From Paradevosia shaoguanensis (lineage in GTDB: Bacteria > Pseudomonadota > Alphaproteobacteria > Rhizobiales > Devosiaceae): DNA of 64,000 nt. The stretch is from contig NZ_CP068983.1 in assembly GCF_016801025.1 (NCBI RefSeq), positions 1,612,001-1,676,000 on the forward strand. The letters run 5' to 3'. Under the pieces are notes generated by a model. That model saw only the letters and a program-made list of their open reading frames with translations, had not been told where the DNA came from and did no database searches. The position numbers were made by a program, and so were the translations under genes. Each line of letters starts with the position of its first letter. The stretch's first letter is position 1. This document shows, piece after piece, positions 9,792 to 18,849 of this stretch.

Positions 9792-10415
9792 GGCGCCGCG
9801 CGTGCCATTGCGCGTCGCGGCGATGATTTCCATCAACGTATCGACGGCCTCTCGTGTCGCGTCCCATTTGGCGGGCTGATCCATTTCCCGGTTCTGAAGG
9901 GTGAGGCTTACCGCACCATGTACCGTTGACCAGAACATAAAGCTGTAACGGCTCAGATCCATGCCGGGCAAAAAGCCTTGGTCCTGAGAGCAGCGAAGTC
10001 CCGTCAGCAATAGATTTAGTATCTGTCTTCCAGCTTCGCCCGACCATGGATCATCGCTGACTCCGAGCCGTGGCGGCGGTGTGAACATCAGCCGGTACAG
10101 CGTGGGGTTTTCCAACGCAAAGCGGACATAGGCATAGCTGCCGTCACGCAAATAGCCGAATGGATTGCCACGCATCTGTTGGAAGACGGCCAGCTTTTCT
10201 CTGTAAAGCTGGTTGAAACCTTCGTCCCGAACGGCGCGCAGCAAGGCGCTCTTGTTGCGGAAATGGCCGTAAAGCGCTGGCGCTGTGCATCCGATGGCAT
10301 GCGCGACCGCAGTCAGCGGGACGTCGAGGTCGCCACGTTCTGACAGCAGCCGGATCGTTTCGTCGATCGCACGACGAGCAATATCAAGTTCTTGCTCTTT
10401 CCGAGGACGGGCCAT
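9786..10415 (-). CDS. TetR/AcrR family regulator
   Basis: A 209-aa repressor with an N-terminal TetR helix-turn-helix (about 10-57; VPLTAVAHAIGCTAPALYGHF is the recognition region) and a WHG-type C-terminal ligand domain (LYRLMF, FWSTVHGAVSL). Two palindromic sites lie upstream, one overlapping its likely promoter, so it is probably autorepressed. The opposite side of the operator region carries only the start of a lipoprotein gene, suggesting it once controlled a divergent efflux operon. It is convergent with, and overlaps, the last gene of the trb operon. Confidence 0.88.
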   Translation of the reverse strand: MARPRKEQELDIARRAIDETIRLLSERGDLDVPLTAVAHAIGCTAPALYGHFRNKSALLRAVRDEGFNQLYREKLAVFQQMRGNPFGYLRDGSYAYVRFALENPTLYRLMFTPPPRLGVSDDPWSGEAGRQILNLLLTGLRCSQDQGFLPGMDLSRYSFMFWSTVHGAVSLTLQNREMDQPAKWDATREAVDTLMEIIAATRNGTRGAS

Positions 10416-10443
10416 TCCGATGCCTGTTGCAACTTGTCGTGAA

Positions 10444-10462
10444 AACTAAACGGCATTTACTT
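10444..10462. promoter_or_regulatory. TetR operator, proximal copy
   Basis: Imperfect 19-bp palindrome AACTAAACGGCATTTACTT, with 7 of 9 arm positions pairing around a central base. It lies 28 bases upstream of the TetR start. On the minus strand a TTGACT -35-like hexamer (about 10478-10483) is followed 17 bases later by an A/T-rich -10-like stretch that overlaps this site, which fits autorepression. The same pattern recurs at 10503-10521. Confidence 0.55.
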
Positions 10463-10502
10463 TTTTCGTTGACGGGACGGAAGTCAAGAAGCAGCATTCG
10501 GT

Positions 10503-10521
10503 AACTGAACGTCGTTTAGTT
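10503..10521. promoter_or_regulatory. TetR operator, distal copy
   Basis: Near-perfect 19-bp palindrome AACTGAACGTCGTTTAGTT, with 8 of 9 arm positions pairing around a central T. The centre is 59 bases from that of the proximal copy. It sits just upstream of a ribosome binding site and a truncated reading frame on the plus strand, the expected place for an operator controlling a divergent target gene. Confidence 0.6.
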
Positions 10522-10538
10522 TGGGGTGCGGAGAGCTG

Positions 10539-10613
10539 ATGAACGCACACAGATCGATTTTCGCGTTGATGATGGCGGGGTGCCCGTCAGAAGCCGAACG
10601 CTGTTTCGGATGA
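10539..10613 (+). pseudogene. Stub of a lipoprotein gene, probably an efflux adaptor
   Basis: A 24-codon frame with a GGAGAG ribosome binding site at 10530-10535. It begins MNAHRSIFALMMAGC: a basic start, a short hydrophobic core and a lipobox-like LMMAGC, the usual opening of RND efflux membrane fusion proteins. After the Cys the frame runs into unrelated residues and a stop. Together with the divergent TetR gene and its operators this looks like the first 15 codons of a deleted TetR-controlled efflux operon. The assignment to an adaptor protein is inference from 15 residues plus context. Confidence 0.45.
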
Positions 10614-10619
10614 TGCACC

Positions 10620-11591
10620 ATGGCTTTGATCGGGAACAATCAGACCTCGCCTGATGATAGCCTCACAAAGGTCGTCGAGGGGAAACCCGGCACATCTGCG
10701 GTCCGACTGAACCAGTTGCGATATTTTGTTGCCGCCGTCGATTATGGGAGTTTTCGCAAGGCTGCTGCCGCGCTTTCGGTGCAGGAATCCTCCATCAGCC
10801 GACGAATCCGTGATCTCGAAGATGAACTCGGGGCGTCGCTTTTTATGCGGTATGCTGGCGGGGTGCGGTTGACCGTCGCCGGGCGGGAATTCCTGCGCAA
10901 CGCCCGCCATGCTCTTCGTCAGATCGACATTGGGGTGACCAAGGTGGCAGCGGTTGGCCGGGCGGAGCAAGGGCTGATCACGGTAGGGATATTCTCGTCC
11001 CTTGCGTCAGGATTTCTGTTCGATCTGTTGCGTGCCTTCGGTACGCGCCACCCGAACGTGCAGGTCGACCTTATTGATGGCAATCCGCCCGAGCACGTCG
11101 CGGCTGTCCGGAAACTTTGTCTGGACGTCGCATTCATCACGGGAACCGCGGCATGGGATGGCTGTGAGGCGGAGCATTTATGGTGCGAGAAGGTTTTCGT
11201 GGTGCTGCCCGATGATCACCCTTTGGCGGGCAAGCCCGAACTTGGATGGGTCGATTTGACTTCCGAGCGGTTCATCGTGAGCGACGTTGCGCCGGGTGAG
11301 GAGATCCACGACTATTTGGTCGCTCACCTTGCCGGTCTCGGCTGCCACCTCGATATTCAGTCTCAGCAGGTCGGCCGCGACAACATCCTATCGCTGGTCG
11401 CTCTCGGTCGCGGCCTTACTCTGACGAGCGAAGCGACGACCGTCGCCCAGTTTCCCGGGATTACCTACCGGGAACTCGCGGATGAGGTGCTGCCGTTCAG
11501 CATGGTTTGGTCCGCCCAGAACGACAATCCGGCATCTCGGCGGTTGTTGAGCTTGGCCCGGTCGATGGCGGGACCGGCCGGGAGAAAGTAG
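10620..11591 (+). CDS. LysR family transcriptional regulator
   Basis: A 323-aa LysR-type regulator. The helix-turn-helix occupies about residues 30-90 (LNQLRYFVAAVDYGSFRKAA and the ESSISRRIRDLEDELG recognition region) and the effector-binding domain about 115-310. The N-terminus is about 28 residues longer than usual and the start ATG has no clear Shine-Dalgarno sequence; no in-frame alternative exists nearer the domain. The gene starts seven bases after the lipoprotein stub, so its 5' end may lie at a deletion junction. Target genes are unknown. Confidence 0.9.
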   Translation: MALIGNNQTSPDDSLTKVVEGKPGTSAVRLNQLRYFVAAVDYGSFRKAAAALSVQESSISRRIRDLEDELGASLFMRYAGGVRLTVAGREFLRNARHALRQIDIGVTKVAAVGRAEQGLITVGIFSSLASGFLFDLLRAFGTRHPNVQVDLIDGNPPEHVAAVRKLCLDVAFITGTAAWDGCEAEHLWCEKVFVVLPDDHPLAGKPELGWVDLTSERFIVSDVAPGEEIHDYLVAHLAGLGCHLDIQSQQVGRDNILSLVALGRGLTLTSEATTVAQFPGITYRELADEVLPFSMVWSAQNDNPASRRLLSLARSMAGPAGRK

Positions 11592-11681
11592 AATTTGACG
11601 GCCTGTATGGTTACACCGAAGCATTAGGCTTCTATCGGCATCGAGCGTGTTGGCGCCGAAGATGACATGCCCTTGCTCACG

Positions 11682-14600
11682 TCAATCTTGACCGACTGCG
11701 ACGGCGCTTTTGCCGCCGCCCTGTTTGTGCACGGCGATACGGGTAGGGATGCGCTCTTTCATTGCCTCGACATGGCTAATGACCCCGACTTGACGGCCTT
11801 GGGATTGCAGACTTTCCAGCGCGTCAATAGCCAAGTCCAGACTGCCGGCATCGAGCGACCCGAACCCCTCGTCGATGAATAGTGTTGCCGCGAGACCGCC
11901 CTTGCCGCCCATTCGAGAAAGGGCGAGCGCCAGCGCGAGCGACACCAGGAAACGCTCACCGCCCGAAAGGCTGCGTGTGGCACGAGCCTCGCCGCCCATG
12001 TCACAATCTTCAACCTGCAGCGCGAGATCTGTCGCGCGGCGCAGACGATAACGCGGATTGAGATCTGCCAGATGGTGGTTGGCGTGATCGACCAACACGT
12101 CCAGCGTGATGGATTGCGCGACCCTGGCGAATTTGTCCCCACTGCGAGAACCCGCTGCGTGGTTTACAGCCTCCCAGATATCCAGTTCGGAGCGAGCTTG
12201 CGCAATTTCCACCTCCAGCCCGGCAAGCGCGGTCCGCGCTGCAATATCGCGTTGGAGTTCCCCGTCGATTGCGCCGATCCTTTCTGCGCGCGTCTGGTTG
12301 GCTGAATCCAGCACCGAAAGTGCGTCTGTCAGGGCCTCGGGTGGATCTTCGGGCAGGCCAGCGGCTTCAGCTTCGGCGTGATCTTTGCGCCGGGAGTCTA
12401 AAGCGGCGCGAGCTGATGTGACTGAATCGTCGAGCGCACGAAGCCGTTGATGCAGGGCGGCGACCTCTGTTGCTGGGAGAGCGAACAGGGTGTTCAGATC
12501 ATCCTGAACCAGATCTGTGCTGGCCAATGCCTCGGTAAGCGCGGATTGTGCGATTTCCTGCGCCTGATTTGCGCCCGCCATTTCAGTAGCAGCGGCCTCG
12601 GCCTTGGCGCGAGCAGCGGCCCAGGCAGTCGTAGCTTCCGCCAGAGCATTGCGTGCCGCATCCAGTGCGGCGGCGGCACCTTTGCGTGCTTCGTTGTGAC
12701 GGGTACGGTGCGTGGCAGTGACTTCGCCTCCCAAAAGAGGTGCACGTTCGGCCTGTAGAGTCTGCAGCGTATTCAAGCGAACCGTAACAGCTTCATTCGC
12801 ACCGCCAAACTGTTTTGCGGCGTTTTCAGACCGGCTTTCCGCCTTTGCAATCTGGGGCGCCAACGCGACAAGTGTGGCCGAGTTGCTATCACGAATCTTG
12901 CGTAGCCTGGTGATTTCCGAAACCCGGCTTTCCAGCCGACCTGACAGACCGGGAATGGCCAGGTTTTCTCCCAGCTGCTCCAGAAGCGGAGAAAGCGCCG
13001 TTGCATGACGAAGATTCTCCGCTTCAGCGGTTTCGGCTGCACGCAGGTCCAGCATTTGAAGGCTGGTGGCATTGGCAAGCTCGCTGTTCCAAGTTTCGCG
13101 TGCGGAGGTATGACCGGCAATGACCTTGCGCAGACCTTCGCGCTGGCTGGTCATACTGGCCAGTGTGCTCCGCAGTCCGGAAAGTTCCACTTGAGCTGTG
13201 GCTTCGGCTTGCCGGGCAATTTCGGTCGCTTCCAGCAAGGCGAGGAGGTTCAAGCAATCTTCGCCGGGTTCTTTGGGCAGTGCGGGACAATTAGGTACGG
13301 CCAAGGCCCGGTTGTATGCATCCTGCCAATAAGCCAGAGCGGAGGAGATCTTCGCTTCGGCTATCTGCGCATTCTTTCCGGCGTGTTCCAACTCTCCCTG
13401 TGCACGATCCTGAGCGCGCAGCGCCGCAGCCTGTTCATTGCGCGCATTCTCGACGGCTGCGCGTGCCGCGGCCAAATCGGCGCGTAGCCCTGCGGCCAGA
13501 TCGGCCAGTGCGCTATCGGCATGCGTTGGATGTTCGGGGGATCCGCAAACCGGGCATGGTTCTCCCGGCTCCAGCCGCAAGCGCAGTTCTCGCGCGGTAT
13601 CCGACGCCGCCATGTCAGCGCGTTCGGTAGGAGCGATTAGGGCCGTGACCTGCGCGCTCGCGGTTGTCATGGCCTCGGCAGCAGCGCCCGCTTTGGCTTT
13701 GGCAGTGGTCAAGGCCTCTTTTGCAGTTTCGGTGGCTTTTTCTGCCGCCGCAAAATCCGATCGGGCAGAACCGTGCTCCTGCTCGGCGCGGCGCATATCT
13801 GCGAGGGCAGTGGCAAGCGTCTGAAGTTCACTTCCTCTTTCCAGCGGATGAGCAGCCTCGAGGGTGCTGAGGCTCTGTGTCAGCCTGCCGGATTCGTTGG
13901 TCAGCCTGACTTCTTCTGCCGAATCCTCCTCGGTCCGAGTGGCGAGTTCGGCCAGTGCGACGGTCAATCGCTCGATCTCAGCCCGATGGGTGTCGCTGTC
14001 GTTCCTTGCCCGCGTCATGGCGGACTGCGCTTCGTCATGCGCCAGAATATGCTGGCGGATTTGCAACCAGTTATCGGCCAATGCAAAATCAGAGGAACGT
14101 TCGGCGAGTTCCGCTTCAGTCGCCTGCAGAGTTTCGCGGGCTTTGGAAACATCTTGTTGCAAGGCCTGAAATGCAATTCGGGCCTGCTCGGCTTCTTGTT
14201 CCAACGCTTCAGCTTGCGAGCGGGAGGTTTCCAGCTCAGTCGTGGCGGAAGTGATACGGCTGTCGAGCGCGGCGGCCTGATCCCAGAGCGGGCCAAATAT
14301 CTTAAACTCATTCTCGCGGGCTGTGTGTTCCGCCTCCACCTGCCGGGTCTCTTCCTGAAGCGCATTGGCTTTCGCGGCAGTGTCGTTGGAAAATTCGGTG
14401 GTTGCCACTACGGAGCTTGCGGCATTTGTTACCCGGCCCCTGGCATCGCGCAGGGTTTGCCATTGAGCGCGCAGCGGGGTTGCTTGGTCGATGCGGGCGA
14501 GTTGCGCGCGCTCGACACCGGCATCAGCCTGGCTGGTCACGGCTTGTTCGAGCGCGGTCTCGGCGAGCCCGACCTGCCGGGACGTTTCAGCATACCGGGT

Positions 14601-15392
14601 ATGGCGTGCCAATGCATCCTTGAGGGTCTTGGCCTTAGCACCTGCTGCCTGATTGGCTTCGGTTATGACAAGCCGTTCGGCTTCCAGTGCCGCACGGTCT
14701 TCATCCGTCAATATCTGATGGCCCTCGCGTCGCTGGACCAGCGCCCCATGCGCCTGACGGGCGGCCTCGGTGCGTTCATAGATGCGCGATGATACCGCTC
14801 GGTAGAGCCCAGTTCCCGTCACTTTCTCCAACAGGCCCGCACGATCATTGGTGTCGGCGCGAAGAAAGGCATCGAAGTCGCCTTGAGCGAGCAAGACAGT
14901 GCGGCGGAACTCGTCGTAGGAAAAGCCGGTCAGCGCGGTAATTTGGTCGCTGACGATTGTGATCTGGCTGGCCAATACCTGCCCGTCAGAGACCCGGGCC
15001 AGCGAGCGTGAGACGTTCTGCAACTGCCCGTCGACCTTATCGCGGGCGCGGCGCGCCTGCCAGCGTGCAACATAATCCTGTCCGTCGCGAGCAGTGAAAC
15101 GAACCTCGGCCCAACCTTGGGCGGCGCCCCGACGCAAGATGGCGCGGGAATCGCGCGCCTTGATCGCCTTGCCGGACGGATCGGGGACTTCGTCGCCCGC
15201 AGAACCTGCCAGACGCGGGGCATCGCCATAAAGCGCCAGGCACATAGCGTCGAGGATCGAGGATTTGCCGGCCCCTGTCTCGCCGGTGATGACGAAGAGG
15301 CCTGCGCCCGCCAATGGTGCTGCGGTGAAATCGATAGCGAACGGCTGGGCAAGACTTGCGATGTTCTGGCCCGAAATGGAGAGGATGCGCAT
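11682..15392 (-). CDS. sbcC: SbcC, SMC-like subunit of the SbcCD nuclease
   Basis: A 1236-aa Rad50/SbcC ATPase. The N-terminal Walker A GETGAGKS is at residues 37-44. Long coiled coils flank a zinc hook CPVC (residues 613-616). The C-terminal half carries the ABC signature SLSGGERFLVSLALALALS and Walker B FIDEGFGSLD. With SbcD it cuts hairpins and protein-blocked DNA ends. It follows sbcD after 17 bases on the same strand. Full length and all motifs are intact. Placement inside an integrative element next to BREX is notable; the domain calls are secure. Confidence 0.96.
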   Translation of the reverse strand: MRILSISGQNIASLAQPFAIDFTAAPLAGAGLFVITGETGAGKSSILDAMCLALYGDAPRLAGSAGDEVPDPSGKAIKARDSRAILRRGAAQGWAEVRFTARDGQDYVARWQARRARDKVDGQLQNVSRSLARVSDGQVLASQITIVSDQITALTGFSYDEFRRTVLLAQGDFDAFLRADTNDRAGLLEKVTGTGLYRAVSSRIYERTEAARQAHGALVQRREGHQILTDEDRAALEAERLVITEANQAAGAKAKTLKDALARHTRYAETSRQVGLAETALEQAVTSQADAGVERAQLARIDQATPLRAQWQTLRDARGRVTNAASSVVATTEFSNDTAAKANALQEETRQVEAEHTARENEFKIFGPLWDQAAALDSRITSATTELETSRSQAEALEQEAEQARIAFQALQQDVSKARETLQATEAELAERSSDFALADNWLQIRQHILAHDEAQSAMTRARNDSDTHRAEIERLTVALAELATRTEEDSAEEVRLTNESGRLTQSLSTLEAAHPLERGSELQTLATALADMRRAEQEHGSARSDFAAAEKATETAKEALTTAKAKAGAAAEAMTTASAQVTALIAPTERADMAASDTARELRLRLEPGEPCPVCGSPEHPTHADSALADLAAGLRADLAAARAAVENARNEQAAALRAQDRAQGELEHAGKNAQIAEAKISSALAYWQDAYNRALAVPNCPALPKEPGEDCLNLLALLEATEIARQAEATAQVELSGLRSTLASMTSQREGLRKVIAGHTSARETWNSELANATSLQMLDLRAAETAEAENLRHATALSPLLEQLGENLAIPGLSGRLESRVSEITRLRKIRDSNSATLVALAPQIAKAESRSENAAKQFGGANEAVTVRLNTLQTLQAERAPLLGGEVTATHRTRHNEARKGAAAALDAARNALAEATTAWAAARAKAEAAATEMAGANQAQEIAQSALTEALASTDLVQDDLNTLFALPATEVAALHQRLRALDDSVTSARAALDSRRKDHAEAEAAGLPEDPPEALTDALSVLDSANQTRAERIGAIDGELQRDIAARTALAGLEVEIAQARSELDIWEAVNHAAGSRSGDKFARVAQSITLDVLVDHANHHLADLNPRYRLRRATDLALQVEDCDMGGEARATRSLSGGERFLVSLALALALSRMGGKGGLAATLFIDEGFGSLDAGSLDLAIDALESLQSQGRQVGVISHVEAMKERIPTRIAVHKQGGGKSAVAVGQD

Positions 15393-15409
15393 GGGATCAG
15401 AACTCAGCT

Positions 15410-16630
15410 TCAGATTTCGGACAGGGCATCACGGAAGGCGGCAAGATGTGCTGTGTCTGGGTTGACGCCGTGCGATTGGGTGAACGCCATCAAGAATAAA
15501 TCCTCCGGCGAGGTGTCGGCCAGGTTCGGCGGCGGTGTTTCGGGCGTGCCTTCGGCCTCAGGCCGCGCAATCGTCAGACCAGCAAGCCGTACCGGCAGTG
15601 CCTCAATCAGAGCCTCGGCCTCGGCTGCAATCTGAGTTACCGGCTTGTCTGCAATGAGGGACAGATAGAGGAACGGCTGTGCGTCGCGAGGCGTCTCGGA
15701 TTGCAGGTCTAAAGCATTCAAGGCTGAGGCAACTTCTGCTAGCGGCGCAACGCCTGTGGCTGGCAGGCGGTGCATTGGGACGGGCCGAGGTAGAGGGATG
15801 TGTCGGGGCGTGAACCCATCGTCGAGATCGAGCAGCGTAACACCATGATCATAGCCGATTTCTGCGGCGGACATTGGGAAGGGGGAACCGGAATAACGCA
15901 CCCTACCGCCGTCAAGCGATTGCGGCCGATGCAAATGGCCAAGAGCAACATACGACAGGGCTGGCGGGAAGATGTCAGGCGGTACCGCATGCTCGCCGCC
16001 GATGAGAATGCGGCGTTCCGCCCCTTCGGATTCGAGGCCCCCCGAACAGGTAAGATGCCCCATGGCAATGATTGGTAGTCCGCCGGCTTGCGTCTCCGCG
16101 CCATCTGACATCGCCAGATGTAATGCGCGAACCGCGGCGGTAACCGCGGACTCGGCTCCACCCGTCGCCCCGAGTTGCAGCCCCGGCAGGTCAGCCTGCC
16201 GCAGGAAGGGCACAGCCAGCACGTGCGCGCGGACCGTTCCAGTCTTGTCACACAAGGGAATCAGATGGCGTTGTAAATCTACATCCGCAGCATCGCGCCG
16301 CAACGTGCCGAGCACATGTACGCCAAGCTCGTTCAGGACGGCCTCGGGCGCCTCAAGCCGCTGCGCCGGATCATGGTTGCCTGCCGTTATCACGATTTGC
16401 AGCCGGGGATTTGCACGCAAAAACCCGGCGATCGCGGCATAAAGCAAACGCTGCGAATCACCTGACGGATTGATGCCATCGAACACGTCGCCGGCAATCA
16501 GGAGGGCGTCGATGCCCTCTGTAACAATCACATCGCGCAGAGCGTCACAAAAGACCTGATGCTCATACTCGCGCGACCAGCCATTCAGCGTTTGACCGAT
16601 GTGCCAGTCAGCAGTGTGCAGAATTCGCAT
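15410..16630 (-). CDS. sbcD: SbcD, Mre11-like exonuclease subunit
   Basis: A 406-aa metallophosphoesterase nuclease. Metal-binding motifs are visible at the N-terminus (HTADWHIG, GDVFDG, TAGNHDP, then GHLT and GHLHRPQ), followed by the SbcD C-terminal domain (about 290-400). The start MRILHTADWH at 16630 is chosen because the metallophosphoesterase fold begins there; the open frame extends 21 codons further but into the intergenic region shared with the divergent BREX regulator. It is the first gene of the sbcD-sbcC pair. Confidence 0.95.
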   Translation of the reverse strand: MRILHTADWHIGQTLNGWSREYEHQVFCDALRDVIVTEGIDALLIAGDVFDGINPSGDSQRLLYAAIAGFLRANPRLQIVITAGNHDPAQRLEAPEAVLNELGVHVLGTLRRDAADVDLQRHLIPLCDKTGTVRAHVLAVPFLRQADLPGLQLGATGGAESAVTAAVRALHLAMSDGAETQAGGLPIIAMGHLTCSGGLESEGAERRILIGGEHAVPPDIFPPALSYVALGHLHRPQSLDGGRVRYSGSPFPMSAAEIGYDHGVTLLDLDDGFTPRHIPLPRPVPMHRLPATGVAPLAEVASALNALDLQSETPRDAQPFLYLSLIADKPVTQIAAEAEALIEALPVRLAGLTIARPEAEGTPETPPPNLADTSPEDLFLMAFTQSHGVNPDTAHLAAFRDALSEI

Positions 16631-16646
16631 CAGGCCTCCCTCAGAC

Positions 16647-16680
16647 TTGACAGCTGGATGCATGTCAGAATAGAAAGTAT
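16647..16680. promoter_or_regulatory. Putative promoter with inverted repeat between sbcD and brxR
   Basis: A TTGACA hexamer (16647-16652) is followed after 17-18 bases by ATAGAA/TAGAAA. The -35 forms one arm of the inverted repeat TGACA-N10-TGTCA (16648-16667). The 109-base divergent gap must hold the promoters of sbcDC and of the BREX operon, and BrxR-type WYL regulators bind inverted repeats in their own promoters, so this is a candidate operator. No binding site consensus could be checked. Confidence 0.4.
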
Positions 16681-16739
16681 ACGGGCATTGCAAGGTTGTC
16701 CATATATTTTATATCCTCGTGAGAGCGGCCGGACGAACA

Positions 16740-17642
16740 ATGTTGAAATGGGGTGTCGAGAGGCGGCTGGAGTTCATCGAATTCCGCCTGTTCTGGGAGG
16801 GGGGCGTCAATCGCTCTGACCTGATCGATACGTTTGGCGTTTCGGTTCCGCAGGCCTCAAAGGATTTGACCCTTTATCAAGAGCGCGCGCCGCTGAACGC
16901 GGTCTATGATAAAAGCGCGCGCCGCTACGTTGCCGGGCCGGAATTTCGACCGGTGTTCCTTGATCCGGATCCAGATGCCTATCTCATGCGGCTCCGATCG
17001 ATGGCGGAAGGTTTCGCCGAGCCAGGCTCGAACTGGCTTTCCACCCCGCCTGACATGGATATAGCACTTACTTTGCGCCGCAAGATCGATACCGAAGTTC
17101 TGCGTGCAGTTCTGGCGGCAGTGCGGGATGAAAGGTCGCTCGAGCTTCACTACCAATCCATGAATCGTGATCGCCCCGATCCGGCATGGCGGCGGATCAC
17201 CCCCCATGCCTTTGGCTTTGATGGTCTGCGCTGGCATGTGCGGGGCTGGTGCCATGAAACGGCTCGGTTTAAGGATTTCCTGCTTTCGCGCGTCCTTGGA
17301 TACGGCGCGTTCGGTGAGCCGGGTGCCGGTGCGGCTCAGGACAGGCTGTGGCAAGAATCATTCGACATCATCATTGTGCCGCATCCCGAACTGTCGACCG
17401 GTCAGCAGGCGGTGGTCGCGAAGGACTACAACATGGTGGATGGGCGCGCTGTGCTGACAGTTCGCTACGCCATGCTGTTTTATGTGCTCAAGCGGTTGGG
17501 ACTTCTTGAGGGAGCGCGGACGCGTGATCCCCGGACCCAGCATATCGTTGCGGCGAACGAACGCGAGGTTGCCGCCGCTCTTGATCGTGCGCAGCATGAG
17601 TTCGATGAGGCCGACGTAGCAAGCGGGGCCGTGCCCCGATGA
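16740..17642 (+). CDS. brxR: BrxR-like WYL-domain regulator of BREX
   Basis: A 300-aa regulator with an N-terminal winged helix (about 1-70; NRSDLIDTFGVSVPQASKDL is the recognition region), a WYL domain (about 110-205, with RITPHAFGFDGLRWHVRGWC) and a C-terminal extension. This is the architecture of BrxR, which represses BREX and neighbouring defence genes. ATG 16740 is preferred over a GTG at 16719 because an AT-rich promoter-like stretch abuts the GTG and leaves no room for a leader. The stop overlaps brxA (ATGA), placing the regulator in the same transcript. Confidence 0.85.
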   Translation: MLKWGVERRLEFIEFRLFWEGGVNRSDLIDTFGVSVPQASKDLTLYQERAPLNAVYDKSARRYVAGPEFRPVFLDPDPDAYLMRLRSMAEGFAEPGSNWLSTPPDMDIALTLRRKIDTEVLRAVLAAVRDERSLELHYQSMNRDRPDPAWRRITPHAFGFDGLRWHVRGWCHETARFKDFLLSRVLGYGAFGEPGAGAAQDRLWQESFDIIIVPHPELSTGQQAVVAKDYNMVDGRAVLTVRYAMLFYVLKRLGLLEGARTRDPRTQHIVAANEREVAAALDRAQHEFDEADVASGAVPR

Positions 17643-18241
17643 TCTCTGCCGTACCGAAATACCGGATGTCCTTCAGTGTGGGCGGGCTGATGCTCAATGA
17701 GAGCCTCGCGACTGCACAAGGCTATCAACCCGGCGAGAGCTGGGCGTCTGCTCGTGAGCGCTTGCTGACCCAAGGCGCGTCTTCTTTGCCCAAGCTTGCC
17801 TCGCAAACCCGCGCGCTTCGTGAAGTGTATGACCGGATAGGTCATCTCTCTGATACCGAGCGCCAATATCTGTCGGATGGTGCTGACCGCGCTGAGCAGC
17901 AGGCGATGGTGTGGTTGGCGATTTGCCGGACCTATCGCTTTGTATACGAATTCGCAGTCGAGGTGATCAGCGAACGCTACCAATCATGGCGGCTTGACTT
18001 GGGTCATGAGGTTTTTGACCGCTTTCTGGCGGAGAAAGCCGAGAGTGATCCTGGCCTTGCTGAGCTTTCAGCTTCAACCTGCGCGAAATTGCGTCAGGTC
18101 CTGTTTCGGATATTGCGTGAAGCTGGCTTGAGAAGTGTCGAGGGCAGAATTCAGCCGATCTGGTTGTCGGGGCGCATGAAGCGGCTGATTGAGGAGAGTA
18201 ATCCGGCGGACTTGCGGGTCTTTCCCGGAAATGGGGGGTAA
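17639..18241 (+). CDS. brxA: BrxA, BREX protein (DUF1819)
   Basis: A 200-aa protein of the DUF1819/BrxA family, recognised by its opening YRMSFSVGGLMLNES and the central RFVYEFAVEVISERY segment. BrxA proteins are small, all-helical and related to NusB-like RNA- or DNA-binding folds; their exact job in BREX is unsettled. It begins at an ATGA overlap with brxR and ends two bases before the GTG of brxB. The length is normal and the gene intact. Confidence 0.92.
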   Translation: MISAVPKYRMSFSVGGLMLNESLATAQGYQPGESWASARERLLTQGASSLPKLASQTRALREVYDRIGHLSDTERQYLSDGADRAEQQAMVWLAICRTYRFVYEFAVEVISERYQSWRLDLGHEVFDRFLAEKAESDPGLAELSASTCAKLRQVLFRILREAGLRSVEGRIQPIWLSGRMKRLIEESNPADLRVFPGNGG

Positions 18242-18243
18242 TT

Positions 18244-18846
18244 GTGGGCACGAAAACTGATCGGCGCGCCCGCGCCGAGCACCTGTTCAGGGTAATTTCC
18301 AGTGATCGGTTCTTGCAAAAGCAAGGGCTGGGAAACGAGGTTCCCTTTTTTATCTGCGCTTTTGATGCCGAAGACGGACTGAGCCTGGGCGAGGATCGCG
18401 AAGATCTGATCACCCGGCTGAGCCACGCTGGTGTGCGCGTCCTCGATATCGATCTCTACGACCTTTCGCTCAGGATCCTCGAAGACCGCGGAATCTTCGA
18501 GCAGATCCTTGAGGTTGAAGCCGAAACGGAAAAGGCGGAGCTCAAGGAGCTGTTGCAGGGCGTACTGGACCCGCAGGCGCACCTCATTCCAGAGATTGCG
18601 CGGCGCATTGAAGAAGTCCCGCACGACGTGATCTTCCTGTCGGGCGTAGGCGAGGTTTACCCCTACCTGCGGTCGCACAACGTGCTCAACAATCTGCAAA
18701 GCACCGCAAAAGACCGCCCGACGGTCATGTTCTTTCCGGGAAAATACACGCACGCGCTGGCGACAGGAGCGTCGCTGGAATTGTTCGGCTTGCTACACGA
18801 CGACAAATATTACCGCGCGTTCAATATCATGAATTACGAGGTCTGA
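18244..18846 (+). CDS. brxB: BrxB, BREX protein (DUF1788)
   Basis: A 200-aa DUF1788/BrxB protein; the motifs YDLSLRILEDRG, VIFLSGVGEVYPYLRSH and VMFFPGKYT mark the family. BrxB is needed for methylation and defence in type I BREX, with an unknown biochemical role. It uses a GTG start two bases after the brxA stop and is followed by brxC after three bases. All residues of the family core appear intact. Confidence 0.93.
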   Translation: MGTKTDRRARAEHLFRVISSDRFLQKQGLGNEVPFFICAFDAEDGLSLGEDREDLITRLSHAGVRVLDIDLYDLSLRILEDRGIFEQILEVEAETEKAELKELLQGVLDPQAHLIPEIARRIEEVPHDVIFLSGVGEVYPYLRSHNVLNNLQSTAKDRPTVMFFPGKYTHALATGASLELFGLLHDDKYYRAFNIMNYEV

Positions 18847-18849
18847 CCG

